Origin: an uncultured Verrucomicrobiota bacterium
GTDB lineage: Bacteria > Verrucomicrobiota > Verrucomicrobiia > Opitutales > UBA9783
Assembly (NCBI GenBank): GCA_902495005.1
Contig: CABUVL010000001.1
Location: 248,001 to 312,000 of the forward strand
Direction: 5' to 3'
Length of the DNA: 64,000 bases
The notes under the pieces were generated by a model. That model was not told the DNA's origin, searched no databases, and saw only the letters and a program-made list of their open reading frames with translations. Positions 1-7,116 of the stretch are shown in pieces; within the stretch, counting starts at the first letter, position 1, and each line of letters begins with the position of its first letter. The position numbers and the translations under genes were made by a program.

Positions 1-164
1 CCGTCGAGTGCAAGGATTATCCCTCGCAAGAATTTTTACATTATTTCATTAAGGAGCAAGTGTCCGAAGAGGATGAAATGAGGACGATGGTCGACCGATT
101 AAAACTGGCAGGCGACAATAGCGCGTCAATTTTGAACTTAGACCAATTGGCGGGCCAACGTTAG
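1..164 (+). CDS. Ferritin, C-terminal fragment (cut by window edge)
   Basis: The open frame entering from the left edge (codons in phase with position 3) ends at TAG 162-164 and encodes about 53 residues. It contains EFLHYFIKEQVSEED, then KLAGDNSASILNLDQLAGQR, which matches the last helices of FtnA-type non-haem bacterial ferritins (the EEQVEEE...LDKL..GDNGA...LD pattern). Ferritins oxidise Fe(II) and store it in a 24-subunit cytoplasmic shell. The two glutamates in the KEQVSEED stretch correspond to ferroxidase or nearby site residues of the family. The N-terminal two thirds lie outside the window, so the start and any regulation cannot be judged. Confidence 0.85.
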   Translation, partial: VECKDYPSQEFLHYFIKEQVSEEDEMRTMVDRLKLAGDNSASILNLDQLAGQR

Positions 165-232
165 TTGTTTAACTGTGATTTATTTGTATAAATTCTGGTG
201 CTTACAAATAATTCTGTCTATATTTAATAATA

Positions 233-1423
233 ATGAACATAAAATCGATTAAAGATATTCAACTTGAAAAAAAACGCGTTTTCATGCGTGTTGATTTCAA
301 TGTGCCTTTGGATGAACAGGGGAATGTTGCGGATGACACGCGTATTGAAGCTGCCTTGCCGAGCATACGTTATTTGTTGGCACAGGGGGCTAAAGTTATT
401 TTGGCAAGTCACTTGGGCCGTCCCAAGGGAAAGGTGGTAGGCAAGTACAGTTTGCGGCCTGTCGCTCAAGTTTTGGCCACAAAGCTCAATCAGCCGATTT
501 TATTTCTGGAGGATTGCGTAGGCCCCGCTGTATCAGAGTCCGTACAAGAAATGGCAGAAGGCTCCGTTGCGCTATTGGAAAATTTGCGTTTTCACGCTGA
601 AGAAGAGGCGAATGATGAAGCATTTTCAAAGGCTTTGGCCAGTATTGCCGATGTTTACGTCAATGATGCTTTCGGTACGGCTCATCGGGCGCATGCGTCA
701 ACCGTGGGTATGGTTAAGTTCGTGCCCGTAAAAGCCATGGGCTTCCTTATTGAGAAAGAATTACAGTTCTTGGAACACGCTGTAAATAATGCCGAGAGGC
801 CGTTTTGCGTTGTGTTGGGCGGTTCGAAAGTCAGTGATAAGATAGCCGTCATTGAAGCGTTATTGAACAAGGCCGACCGCATTCTCATTGGCGGGGCAAT
901 GGCTTACACATTCGCTTTGGCAAAGGGGCTCTCGGTTGGAAAAAGTTTGGTCGAAGCCGACAAAGTAGATTTAGCTTTAAACCTGTTGCAAAAGGCGAAG
1001 GACAAAGGCGTTGATTTATATTTGCCCGTGGATACCGTTGCGACCGATCAATTGAATTTTGATCAAAGAAGCTTGGGAAACTTAAAGGTCTTTGAGGGGT
1101 CGATCGACGACGCGTGGGAAGGCGTCGACATTGGGCCTAAGACGGTAGAATTGTACACGCAGTTGATTAAAACCTCGAAAACCGTTTTATGGAATGGTCC
1201 CGTCGGCGTTTTTGAAATTAAGGCCTCGGCGGCTGGAAGTCAGAAGATTGCACAGGCCATGGCAGAAACGGAAGGTACCACCATCGTCGGCGGTGGCGAT
1301 TGCGTGAAAGCCGTTAAACAAAGTGGCTGCTCGGATCGTATTAGCTTCTTAAGCACGGGTGGCGGGGCAAGCCTGAAGTTGTTGGAAGGTGCCGCATTAC
1401 CAGGCTTAGAAGTTTTAAAGTAA
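233..1423 (+). CDS. pgk: Phosphoglycerate kinase
   Basis: This 396-residue protein has the normal length for bacterial Pgk, which makes ATP from 1,3-bisphosphoglycerate in glycolysis. Visible signatures are the N-terminal RVDFNVPLD (about 20-28), SHLGRPKG (about 60-67), LLENLRFH, the [10 protein letters not shown] hinge region, WNGPVGVFE and the C-terminal GGGDCVKA and [13 protein letters not shown] substrate/nucleotide loops. It is followed 13 nt later by tpiA, so the two are surely cotranscribed; gap is not in view. No Shine-Dalgarno sequence precedes ATG 233: the leader is T/A-rich. A TATAAA at 187-192 is a plausible -10 box but has only a weak -35 partner. Identity is secure. Confidence 0.97.
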   Translation: MNIKSIKDIQLEKKRVFMRVDFNVPLDEQGNVADDTRIEAALPSIRYLLAQGAKVILASHLGRPKGKVVGKYSLRPVAQVLATKLNQPILFLEDCVGPAVSESVQEMAEGSVALLENLRFHAEEEANDEAFSKALASIADVYVNDAFGTAHRAHASTVGMVKFVPVKAMGFLIEKELQFLEHAVNNAERPFCVVLGGSKVSDKIAVIEALLNKADRILIGGAMAYTFALAKGLSVGKSLVEADKVDLALNLLQKAKDKGVDLYLPVDTVATDQLNFDQRSLGNLKVFEGSIDDAWEGVDIGPKTVELYTQLIKTSKTVLWNGPVGVFEIKASAAGSQKIAQAMAETEGTTIVGGGDCVKAVKQSGCSDRISFLSTGGGASLKLLEGAALPGLEVLK

Positions 1424-1436
1424 GAAGGGAAAAATT

Positions 1437-2198
1437 ATGATGCGTCGTTACTTAATTGCTGGTAATTGGAAAATGAACAAGACCGCTCGTGAGACAAAGG
1501 CATTTTTTGATGCCTTGGCGACTCGATTGCCCGAGCATCCAAAGAGTGAAATCCTCATTTGCCCGCCGTTTACGTCACTCTCCGTGGCGCATGCGCAGGC
1601 GGATGAACGCGTGGCTTTGGGGGCCCAAAATGTGCATCCTCAGGCTTCGGGCGCTTTTACGGGTGAAATCTCTCTGCCTATGTTGTCGGAATTTGTAAGT
1701 TACGTGATCGTTGGGCACAGTGAGCGTCGGACTTTGTTCGTTGAAAGTGATGCCTTTATTAATGAAAAAATGAAGGTTGTGCTCTCGGGAGGCTTAAAAC
1801 CCATCATGTGTGTTGGAGAGAGCTTGGCGGAAAGAAAATCTGGCAAGGCCTTTGAAGTCATTCAACGGGAATTGGAAAATGGCTTGAAAGGAATTTCCTC
1901 GGACGCCATGAAGCAAGTTACAATCGCTTACGAACCAATTTGGGCAATCGGTACCGGAGAAACGGCGACACCGGCTATCGCGCAGGAGGTGCACGAATTT
2001 ATGCGTACTTGGTTAAAAAATCACCTGGGTACGGCCACGGCGGATCACGTACGCTTGTTGTACGGCGGATCACTCAAGTTAAGTAATGCTAAAGAATTAC
2101 TGAGTCAGCCGGATATTGATGGTGGATTGATCGGTGGTGCTTCATTGGACGCAAATTCTTTTGCCGATATTGTTAAAGTTGCCGATGATTTGTCGTAG
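1437..2198 (+). CDS. tpiA: Triosephosphate isomerase
   Basis: The 253-residue TIM-barrel enzyme interconverts dihydroxyacetone phosphate and glyceraldehyde 3-phosphate. It shows the N-terminal GNWKMNK (Asn10, Lys12), the catalytic His94 in VGHSERR, the catalytic Glu166 in AYEPIWAIGTG with its mobile loop 6 (about 167-175), and the phosphate-binding YGGS near the C terminus. An AGAAGG Shine-Dalgarno sequence lies 8 nt before ATG 1437; a second ATG follows immediately at 1440, so the exact first residue is uncertain by one. It is the second gene of the pgk-tpiA pair. The downstream spacer holds terminator-like hairpins. Confidence 0.97.
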   Translation: MMRRYLIAGNWKMNKTARETKAFFDALATRLPEHPKSEILICPPFTSLSVAHAQADERVALGAQNVHPQASGAFTGEISLPMLSEFVSYVIVGHSERRTLFVESDAFINEKMKVVLSGGLKPIMCVGESLAERKSGKAFEVIQRELENGLKGISSDAMKQVTIAYEPIWAIGTGETATPAIAQEVHEFMRTWLKNHLGTATADHVRLLYGGSLKLSNAKELLSQPDIDGGLIGGASLDANSFADIVKVADDLS

Positions 2199-2230
2199 AA
2201 GCCATAAATATCGTTTTAATTAAAGAAGAT

Positions 2231-2306
2231 GGGATGGAGAGAGGCTTACCGATAGGCGTGGTAATTAATCTAACTTGGGTAGTAATTTTTGGGTGGGCCT
2301 CTTTTT
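2231..2306 (+). terminator. Possible terminator after tpiA
   Basis: AGAGGC at 2240-2245 pairs with GCCTCT at 2297-2302, and the pairing can be extended outward with G-U pairs. A smaller TTACC/GGTAA hairpin lies within the loop. The 3' arm runs straight into TTTTT at 2302-2306, as expected for intrinsic termination. The loop is long (about 50 nt), which weakens the call. Confidence 0.4.
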
Positions 2307-2490
2307 CCTTAAACGTCGAATTCACATCATCTATTTTTTGGCCCAGGTGGAGATGTAACAAGTAAAAATTTCTGTCTGGAATAGCAGGTCTTGTCCTCTA
2401 ACGATCTTTACGTGGGTTAGGTCCAGCTAGCGATGACGGACAAGTGGTGGCAGGCCAGTTGGTACAAGTTTACCATTGTTGAATTTTTGT

Positions 2491-2534
2491 ATTACAGTCA
2501 ATGAATTGTTTTGTTGTCTTGGCTGTAATTTTTC
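2491..2534 (+). terminator. AT-rich hairpin with U-run, possible back-up terminator
   Basis: ATTACAGTCAA at 2491-2501 pairs with TTGGCTGTAAT at 2519-2529 (11 pairs, one of them G-U) around a 17-nt loop, followed by TTTTTC. It is low in GC, so termination would be inefficient. Its position about 300 nt beyond tpiA suits a back-up terminator. Confidence 0.3.
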
Positions 2535-2677
2535 TCACACATCATCTAGCTGGGCATTAAAAATGAGATGTGATGCATAAACTTAACAAATCAACACGGC
2601 CGCATCATGCGACAGGCTTATTTTGTTCAAGTGCTTTTATGTGCGTAGGAATTGTGATGCCCCCCGGTGCACAAAGC

Positions 2678-3928
2678 TTAAAATTTTTTCATCAACAGGG
2701 CTGCATTTTGACCGCCGAATCCCATGTTGTTCGTAATTGCGAAATTGACGGGCTTGCTTACAGCCTTATTCGGGGTGTAATTGAGATCACAAGCGGGATC
2801 TGGCGTTTCGTAATTAATCGTTGGAGGAATGACGTCTGTGCTCAATACTTTGGCGGTAACAATGGCTTCAACGGCCCCTGTGGCGCCGAGCAAATGTCCG
2901 AGCATAGACTTGGTTGAGCTGATGTTTAAGTGATAGGCATGCTCACCGAAAACCTTCTTGATGGATTCTGTCTCGACCAAATCATTGTAATGCGTCGAGG
3001 TTCCGTGGGCATTTATGTAGTCAATTTGCGTGGCTTTTACATCCGCCTTTTGAAGTAGCTTTTGGTAACATTGAACGATGGAGTGGCCTGAAGGGTCCGG
3101 GCGTGTGATGTGAAATGCGTCACAGGTCGCCGCATAGCTCAAAAGTTCACAATAAATCTTGGCCCCACGCGCCTGTGCATGTTCCAAAGTTTCCAATACT
3201 AATATGCCTGCCCCTTCTCCCATGACAAAGCCATCTCGATGTGCGTCGAAAGGACGACTTGCTTTTGTGGGCTCGTCATTAAAATGAGTGCTCATGGCCT
3301 TCATTGCACAGAAACCTGAAAATGCCAAAGTTTGAATGGCCGCTTCACTTCCTCCGGCTATCATGACGTCGGCTTCTCCATAGCGCAATAAATTGTATGC
3401 TTCTCCAATGGCATGTGCTCCTGAAGCGCAGGCACTTACGACGCCGAAATTGGGCCCGCGGGCGCCGACTTCAATGGCCACGGTCCCCGATGCAATGTTG
3501 CAAATGGTGGACGTGATCATAAAGGGAGAAACGCGTCGAGGTCCCTTTGAAAATAGGGCAAAGGATTGGTTTTGAATATTTGTCATGCCACCAATACCCG
3601 TGCCAATTAAGACACCACATTGGTCGGCATTAGTGTTGTTAATGGTGAGGTTGGCATCTTGGAGTGCCATACGTGCAGCGGCAACGGCGTAATGTACAAA
3701 CGGATCGGTGCGATTCGCCTCCTTAGGATCCATGAAATCGGCAGGATTAAAATCGTTAACCTCGGATGCAATTTTGGTGGGCAGTTCCGAAACGTCAATT
3801 TTTGTGACACGACGGATACCGGAACGACCTGCAATGAGTGCGGACCAAAAATCATCTAAGTGGTTACCCAGAGCGTTTACAGTCCCTAAGCCTGTAATTA
3901 CGACCCGTTTTGGCTGCAACGTTTCCAT
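2678..3928 (-). CDS. fabF: 3-oxoacyl-ACP synthase II (KAS II)
   Basis: This 416-residue condensing enzyme elongates acyl-ACP with malonyl-ACP in type II fatty acid synthesis. The Cys-His-His triad is intact: Cys167 in VSACASGAHA, His308 in INAHGTST and His345 in SMLGHLLGATG, with the supporting Lys340. The PFDAHRDGFVMGEGAG segment is also typical. It lies 3 nt downstream of acpP, which encodes its substrate carrier, in a fabG-acpP-fabF operon. FabF is chosen over FabB from the overall motif flavour and the acpP linkage. Confidence 0.95.
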   Translation of the reverse strand: METLQPKRVVITGLGTVNALGNHLDDFWSALIAGRSGIRRVTKIDVSELPTKIASEVNDFNPADFMDPKEANRTDPFVHYAVAAARMALQDANLTINNTNADQCGVLIGTGIGGMTNIQNQSFALFSKGPRRVSPFMITSTICNIASGTVAIEVGARGPNFGVVSACASGAHAIGEAYNLLRYGEADVMIAGGSEAAIQTLAFSGFCAMKAMSTHFNDEPTKASRPFDAHRDGFVMGEGAGILVLETLEHAQARGAKIYCELLSYAATCDAFHITRPDPSGHSIVQCYQKLLQKADVKATQIDYINAHGTSTHYNDLVETESIKKVFGEHAYHLNISSTKSMLGHLLGATGAVEAIVTAKVLSTDVIPPTINYETPDPACDLNYTPNKAVSKPVNFAITNNMGFGGQNAALLMKKF

Positions 3929-3931
3929 GAA

Positions 3932-4186
3932 CTACTTATTTGCTTTGTCTGAGATGTACTTTACTACCTCGCCGACGGTCTTTAATTTTTCAGCATCAGT
4001 TTCTGGAATTTCGCCAACGATGAGATCTTTAAATTCTTCCTCCAAATTCATAATTAATTGGACTTGATCCAAAGAATCGGCGCTCAAATCATTTGTAAAA
4101 GAGGCATCTGGTGTCACTTGTTCTTCTTTGACACTAAATGTACTTGCTATTACACGTTTAACTCGTTGTTCAATTGTTTCTGCCAT
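3932..4186 (-). CDS. acpP: Acyl carrier protein
   Basis: This 84-residue acidic protein carries growing acyl chains on a 4'-phosphopantetheine arm. The attachment serine is Ser38 in the DSL motif (ADSLDQVQL), followed by the usual acidic helix II. AcpS, which adds the arm, is encoded at 21874-22248. The gene lies between fabG and fabF, with a 61-nt AT-rich gap after fabG. Its length and charge are normal. Confidence 0.96.
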   Translation of the reverse strand: MAETIEQRVKRVIASTFSVKEEQVTPDASFTNDLSADSLDQVQLIMNLEEEFKDLIVGEIPETDAEKLKTVGEVVKYISDKANK

Positions 4187-4247
4187 AATAAAAGAAAATA
4201 ATGCTTATACGGTAAGAGTTTTTTATTAAAAATCAAGAACAAAGATT

Positions 4248-4991
4248 TTACATTACCATTCCGCCGTCGACATGAAGGACTTGCCCAGACACGTAACTGG
4301 CTTCTTCTGAGGCTAAAAATGCGGCCATGGCGGCAATTTCTTCAGCTTTTCCAAAGCGCTTTAAGGGAATTAATTTTTTAGCTTGCTCTACGAATGACTC
4401 ATTGAGACCTTGCGTCATGTCGGTTGCTATGAAGCCGGGTGCAATGGCATTGACGGTGATATTGCGACTGGCCAACTCCTTGGCGAGAGATTTTGTTAAT
4501 CCCAGTAATCCGGCCTTGGCTGCGGAATAATTAACTTGTCCAGGATTGCCTACAAGGCCCGAAACGGACGAAATGTTTATAATGCGTCCCCAACGTTTTT
4601 GGGTCATGGGTGGGACAAAGGCCTTACAAATGTGGAAGGCGCTGAACAGATTGGTAAACAGCACCTGTTCCCAATCTTCGTCACTCATCCGAATGAAAAG
4701 TTTGTCGCGTGTGATGCCGGCGTTGTTGACAATGATATCAACCGTTGGGTGCTTTTCTAAAATAGCTTGGGAGACGGCATGTACGCATTCTTTTGAGGCG
4801 ACATCCATGGCAAAAGCTTCTGCACTGCCCCCTTGATCTAAAATAGCTTGGGCCACTTGTTGGCAATTTGCCTCTGTACGACTGGCACAAATAACGTGGG
4901 CTCCTTCTTGGGCAAAGTGCTCTGCAATGGCCTTCCCGATGCCACGACCTGCCCCCGTAATTAAAGCAATTTTATCGGCTAATCTTTTCAT
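4248..4991 (-). CDS. fabG: 3-oxoacyl-ACP reductase
   Basis: A 247-residue short-chain dehydrogenase that reduces 3-oxoacyl-ACP with NADPH. It has the cofactor motif TGAGRGIG (12-19), NNAG (89-92), and the catalytic Ser142, Tyr155 and Lys159 (YSAAK), with DGGMVM at the C terminus, as in FabG. Being first in the fabG-acpP-fabF operon supports FabG over other SDR enzymes. The upstream region is very AT-rich with no single convincing promoter. Confidence 0.94.
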   Translation of the reverse strand: MKRLADKIALITGAGRGIGKAIAEHFAQEGAHVICASRTEANCQQVAQAILDQGGSAEAFAMDVASKECVHAVSQAILEKHPTVDIIVNNAGITRDKLFIRMSDEDWEQVLFTNLFSAFHICKAFVPPMTQKRWGRIINISSVSGLVGNPGQVNYSAAKAGLLGLTKSLAKELASRNITVNAIAPGFIATDMTQGLNESFVEQAKKLIPLKRFGKAEEIAAMAAFLASEEASYVSGQVLHVDGGMVM

Positions 4992-5092
4992 GAATACAGT
5001 TTTTATGTTTTAACAATTTTTATAAAAAACAAGACTGAAGTTTAAAAAAGATCTTTTGATGGCCATGTTCGAAAGAAAATTTATTCACGTCA

Positions 5093-5121
5093 TTGACAAA
5101 AAAGTTACTTAACTTTAACTT
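5093..5121 (+). promoter_or_regulatory. Possible promoter of ndk, close to the start codon
   Basis: A perfect TTGACA at 5093-5098 is followed after 17 nt by TAACTT (5116-5121), a weak -10 match. If real, transcription would begin within a few bases of ATG 5129, giving a leaderless or near-leaderless message. The TTG of the -35 box also happens to be an in-frame start codon, but the Ndk family start fits ATG 5129 better. Confidence 0.35.
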
Positions 5122-5128
5122 GGTTGGC

Positions 5129-5548
5129 ATGGATGAAAAAACCTTGGTTATATTGAAACCAGATTGCATGCAAAAAAATTTGGCGGGAGTTGTCTTGGAT
5201 CGCCTGTTAAAGAAAGGTCTGTCGATTGTTGCTTGTAAATTGATGCAATTGCAAGAATCTTTGCTGAGAGAACATTATGATTTTTTGGTAGATAAACCAT
5301 TTTTCCCATCTATTGTCAGCTACATGACCGAATGCCCGGTGCTCGTATTGGTGCTGAAAGGCGAGAATGCCATAGCCAATGTTCGCGGCTTGTTGGGTCC
5401 AACGGATCCCGCTGCGGCTCCCAAGGGAACGATCCGTGGCGATTTTGGCGAAAGTAAGTCGCGCAATATTATTCACGCTTCCGATAGTCAAATTTCAGCT
5501 GGAAAAGAAATCGCTCGTTTCTTTGCACAGAGTGAGGTTCTTGCTTAA
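5129..5548 (+). CDS. ndk: Nucleoside diphosphate kinase
   Basis: Starting at ATG 5129 the protein is 139 residues and begins MDEKTLVILKPD, exactly the family start. It transfers the gamma-phosphate between nucleoside di- and triphosphates through phospho-His116 in the NIIHASDS motif. KPFFPSIVSYM and GPTDPAAAPKGTIRGDFG are the other nucleotide-binding signatures. A longer frame from TTG 5093 would add 12 unrelated residues and is not preferred. It is followed 17 nt later by a response-regulator gene. Confidence 0.95.
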   Translation: MDEKTLVILKPDCMQKNLAGVVLDRLLKKGLSIVACKLMQLQESLLREHYDFLVDKPFFPSIVSYMTECPVLVLVLKGENAIANVRGLLGPTDPAAAPKGTIRGDFGESKSRNIIHASDSQISAGKEIARFFAQSEVLA

Positions 5549-5565
5549 TAGAATACGTACAAGTT

Positions 5566-6591
5566 ATGCTGGTGGATTGTTTGGCGAGTTATTATCATCC
5601 AACGGAGATTATATTTTTAGATGACAGTGAAGTGTACTTGTGTACATTGGAACTGTTTTTACAAGAATCAAAATTTCCGGTGTTTATTAAGACATTCTCG
5701 GACATCGACGAGGCGTTGTCGTACATTGAAAGTAAACAGGATCAGGGCATTGTTGATCATTTGCTAAAGCGCGTCGACACGTTTCAAATTAACAATTACG
5801 CGTTGTCGGTCGATCTGTTTGATTTGCACAAAATTATTTACAATGCGTCACGCTTTTCTCAAATTTCGGCCGTTATTGTCGATTACGATTTGAATGCAAA
5901 AGAAACGGGTATTGAATTTTGCAAGCGTATTTCAAATAAAAATGTTCAAAAAATTCTTTTTACGGGGCAATCGGACCAAAATTTAGTGATTCAAGCTTTC
6001 AATGAGGGGGTCATTCAAAAATTTGTCCACAAGCAAGAAGTCGATAGCCTGGAAAAAATTCTAAAGGTCTTGGAGGAGGCGCAAAAAGATTATTTCAACC
6101 GCGTGACGAAGGTTATATTAGATGCGGTTGGACACCGCTCGCAATTCCCTCTGGCGATTTACTGCTCGCAATTCCAAACATTTTTTTACAATTTACTCGA
6201 TACTTATAACATTCTTGAGTACTATTTGCTCGATCCGGTGGGCAGTTATTTGTTGTTGGATGCGGACAAAGTGGCGCGTATTTTGTTCGTTCAAAATGAA
6301 GATCAACACAAGGCCAATTTGTTGGATTTGAAGGATGAGATCGTACACGCCTTGCCGGAAGGGATCGTAGAGGCCTTGTATCGAGGCGAGTACATTATTT
6401 GTGATCCTAGTTATATCGATGGCGTTAAAAGGAATTTGCCGTTGAGCAATTACGTTGTCCCCGCAATCAGCGTGCGTGATGCGGAGGAGGGAACCGTGTT
6501 TTATTGTGCATTAACTAAAGACACTTTTTTGTGTGATATGAATAAGTACGTGGCTCCCAAATTTTCCTTTGATGGGGATGGCAACGTATAA
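5566..6591 (+). CDS. Response regulator with long receiver insertion and uncharacterised C-terminal domain
   Basis: This 341-residue protein starts with a CheY-like receiver. Asp19-Asp20 (IIFLDD) supplies the acidic pocket, Asp106 in VIVDYDL is the likely phosphoacceptor, Thr133 (ILFTG) is the switch residue and Lys156 (FVHK) the conserved lysine. About 40 residues more than usual lie between the first helix and the strand carrying Asp106. From about residue 175 to 341 there is a domain I do not recognise: no DNA-binding helix-turn-helix, GGDEF or kinase motif is visible. The AFNEG(V)IQKF segment resembles a family of stand-alone bacterial regulators often annotated only as response regulator. 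No partner histidine kinase is in the window. The 3' end overlaps the next gene by 14 nt, implying translational coupling. Confidence 0.8.
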   Translation: MLVDCLASYYHPTEIIFLDDSEVYLCTLELFLQESKFPVFIKTFSDIDEALSYIESKQDQGIVDHLLKRVDTFQINNYALSVDLFDLHKIIYNASRFSQISAVIVDYDLNAKETGIEFCKRISNKNVQKILFTGQSDQNLVIQAFNEGVIQKFVHKQEVDSLEKILKVLEEAQKDYFNRVTKVILDAVGHRSQFPLAIYCSQFQTFFYNLLDTYNILEYYLLDPVGSYLLLDADKVARILFVQNEDQHKANLLDLKDEIVHALPEGIVEALYRGEYIICDPSYIDGVKRNLPLSNYVVPAISVRDAEEGTVFYCALTKDTFLCDMNKYVAPKFSFDGDGNV

Positions 6592-7048
6592 TGTCTTGTT
6601 CGTTTGTACGGGAAATACCTGCCGTAGCCCGTTTGGAGAAGCGGCACTTTCGGCATTTCTTAAGGGGAATGGGATGAGTCATATTCACGTAAGCTCTGCG
6701 GGTATTTATGCCAATAAGGGGCAGCGAGCGTCCTTACTCGCTTTGGAAATCGCGAAAAAGTATCAATTAAATTTAGAGTCCCATCGTTCAAGGCAATTAA
6801 CGGCCGCCCATGTTGACCAGGCAGATCTTATTTTGACGATGACGTGGGCACACATTCAAACACTCACACGTGCGTACCCCGAAGCCGGTGAAAAGATTTT
6901 TTTGATGAGTCATTGGTATGATGGGAAAGAAATTGTGGACCCGTTTAGTGGGGATCTCCAAACCTACGCGGACGTTTTTGAAAAGATGATGGCCTGCATC
7001 CCGTCCATCGCAAATTATATAAAAAGCCTGCTCGCGTCACATTTTTAA
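6578..7048 (+). CDS. Low-molecular-weight phosphatase, YwlE-like (candidate protein-arginine phosphatase)
   Basis: From ATG 6578 the protein has 156 residues, with the P-loop CTGNTCRSP: nucleophile Cys10 and Arg16. The general acid is in VDPFSG. In this superfamily a Thr at the fifth P-loop position (Thr14 here, CxGNT) is typical of protein-arginine phosphatases such as YwlE, while tyrosine phosphatases usually have Ile. DLILTMTWAH and SSAGIYANKGQRAS also look YwlE-like. It overlaps the response regulator by 14 nt and is followed by clpB. Earlier in-frame starts exist at TTG 6569 and ATG 6572. Activity on phosphoarginine is inference; no McsB kinase is visible here. Confidence 0.8.
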   Translation: MATYNVLFVCTGNTCRSPFGEAALSAFLKGNGMSHIHVSSAGIYANKGQRASLLALEIAKKYQLNLESHRSRQLTAAHVDQADLILTMTWAHIQTLTRAYPEAGEKIFLMSHWYDGKEIVDPFSGDLQTYADVFEKMMACIPSIANYIKSLLASHF

Positions 7049-7057
7049 AAAAATTAC

Positions 7058-7086
7058 TTAACATTTTAGTGCCTTTGTTGTATTAT
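7058..7086 (+). promoter_or_regulatory. Sigma-70-type promoter of clpB
   Basis: TTAACA (7058-7063) and TATTAT (7081-7086) are separated by exactly 17 nt, each one mismatch from consensus. A GGAGG ribosome-binding site follows at 7103-7107 and ATG at 7117, leaving a leader of about 24 nt. This would give clpB its own transcript in addition to read-through from ndk. No CIRCE (HrcA) inverted repeat was seen. Confidence 0.6.
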
Positions 7087-7116
7087 ACTACATGTAGTTG
7101 ATGGAGGTTATTTGAA

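Larger units (their letters stand above)
2199..2677. other. Intergenic spacer between convergent tpiA and fabF
   Basis: This spacer of 479 bases separates the 3' ends of tpiA and fabF. I see no convincing gene. Frames such as the one at 2570-2917 lie mostly antisense to fabF and lack family motifs or a ribosome-binding site. The spacer holds two plus-strand hairpins, listed separately at 2231-2306 and 2491-2534. No clear minus-strand terminator for fabF was found. Confidence 0.6.

Noticed and set aside
2570..2917. A 115-codon plus-strand frame
   Set aside because: Mostly antisense to the 3' end of fabF, with no family-like sequence.
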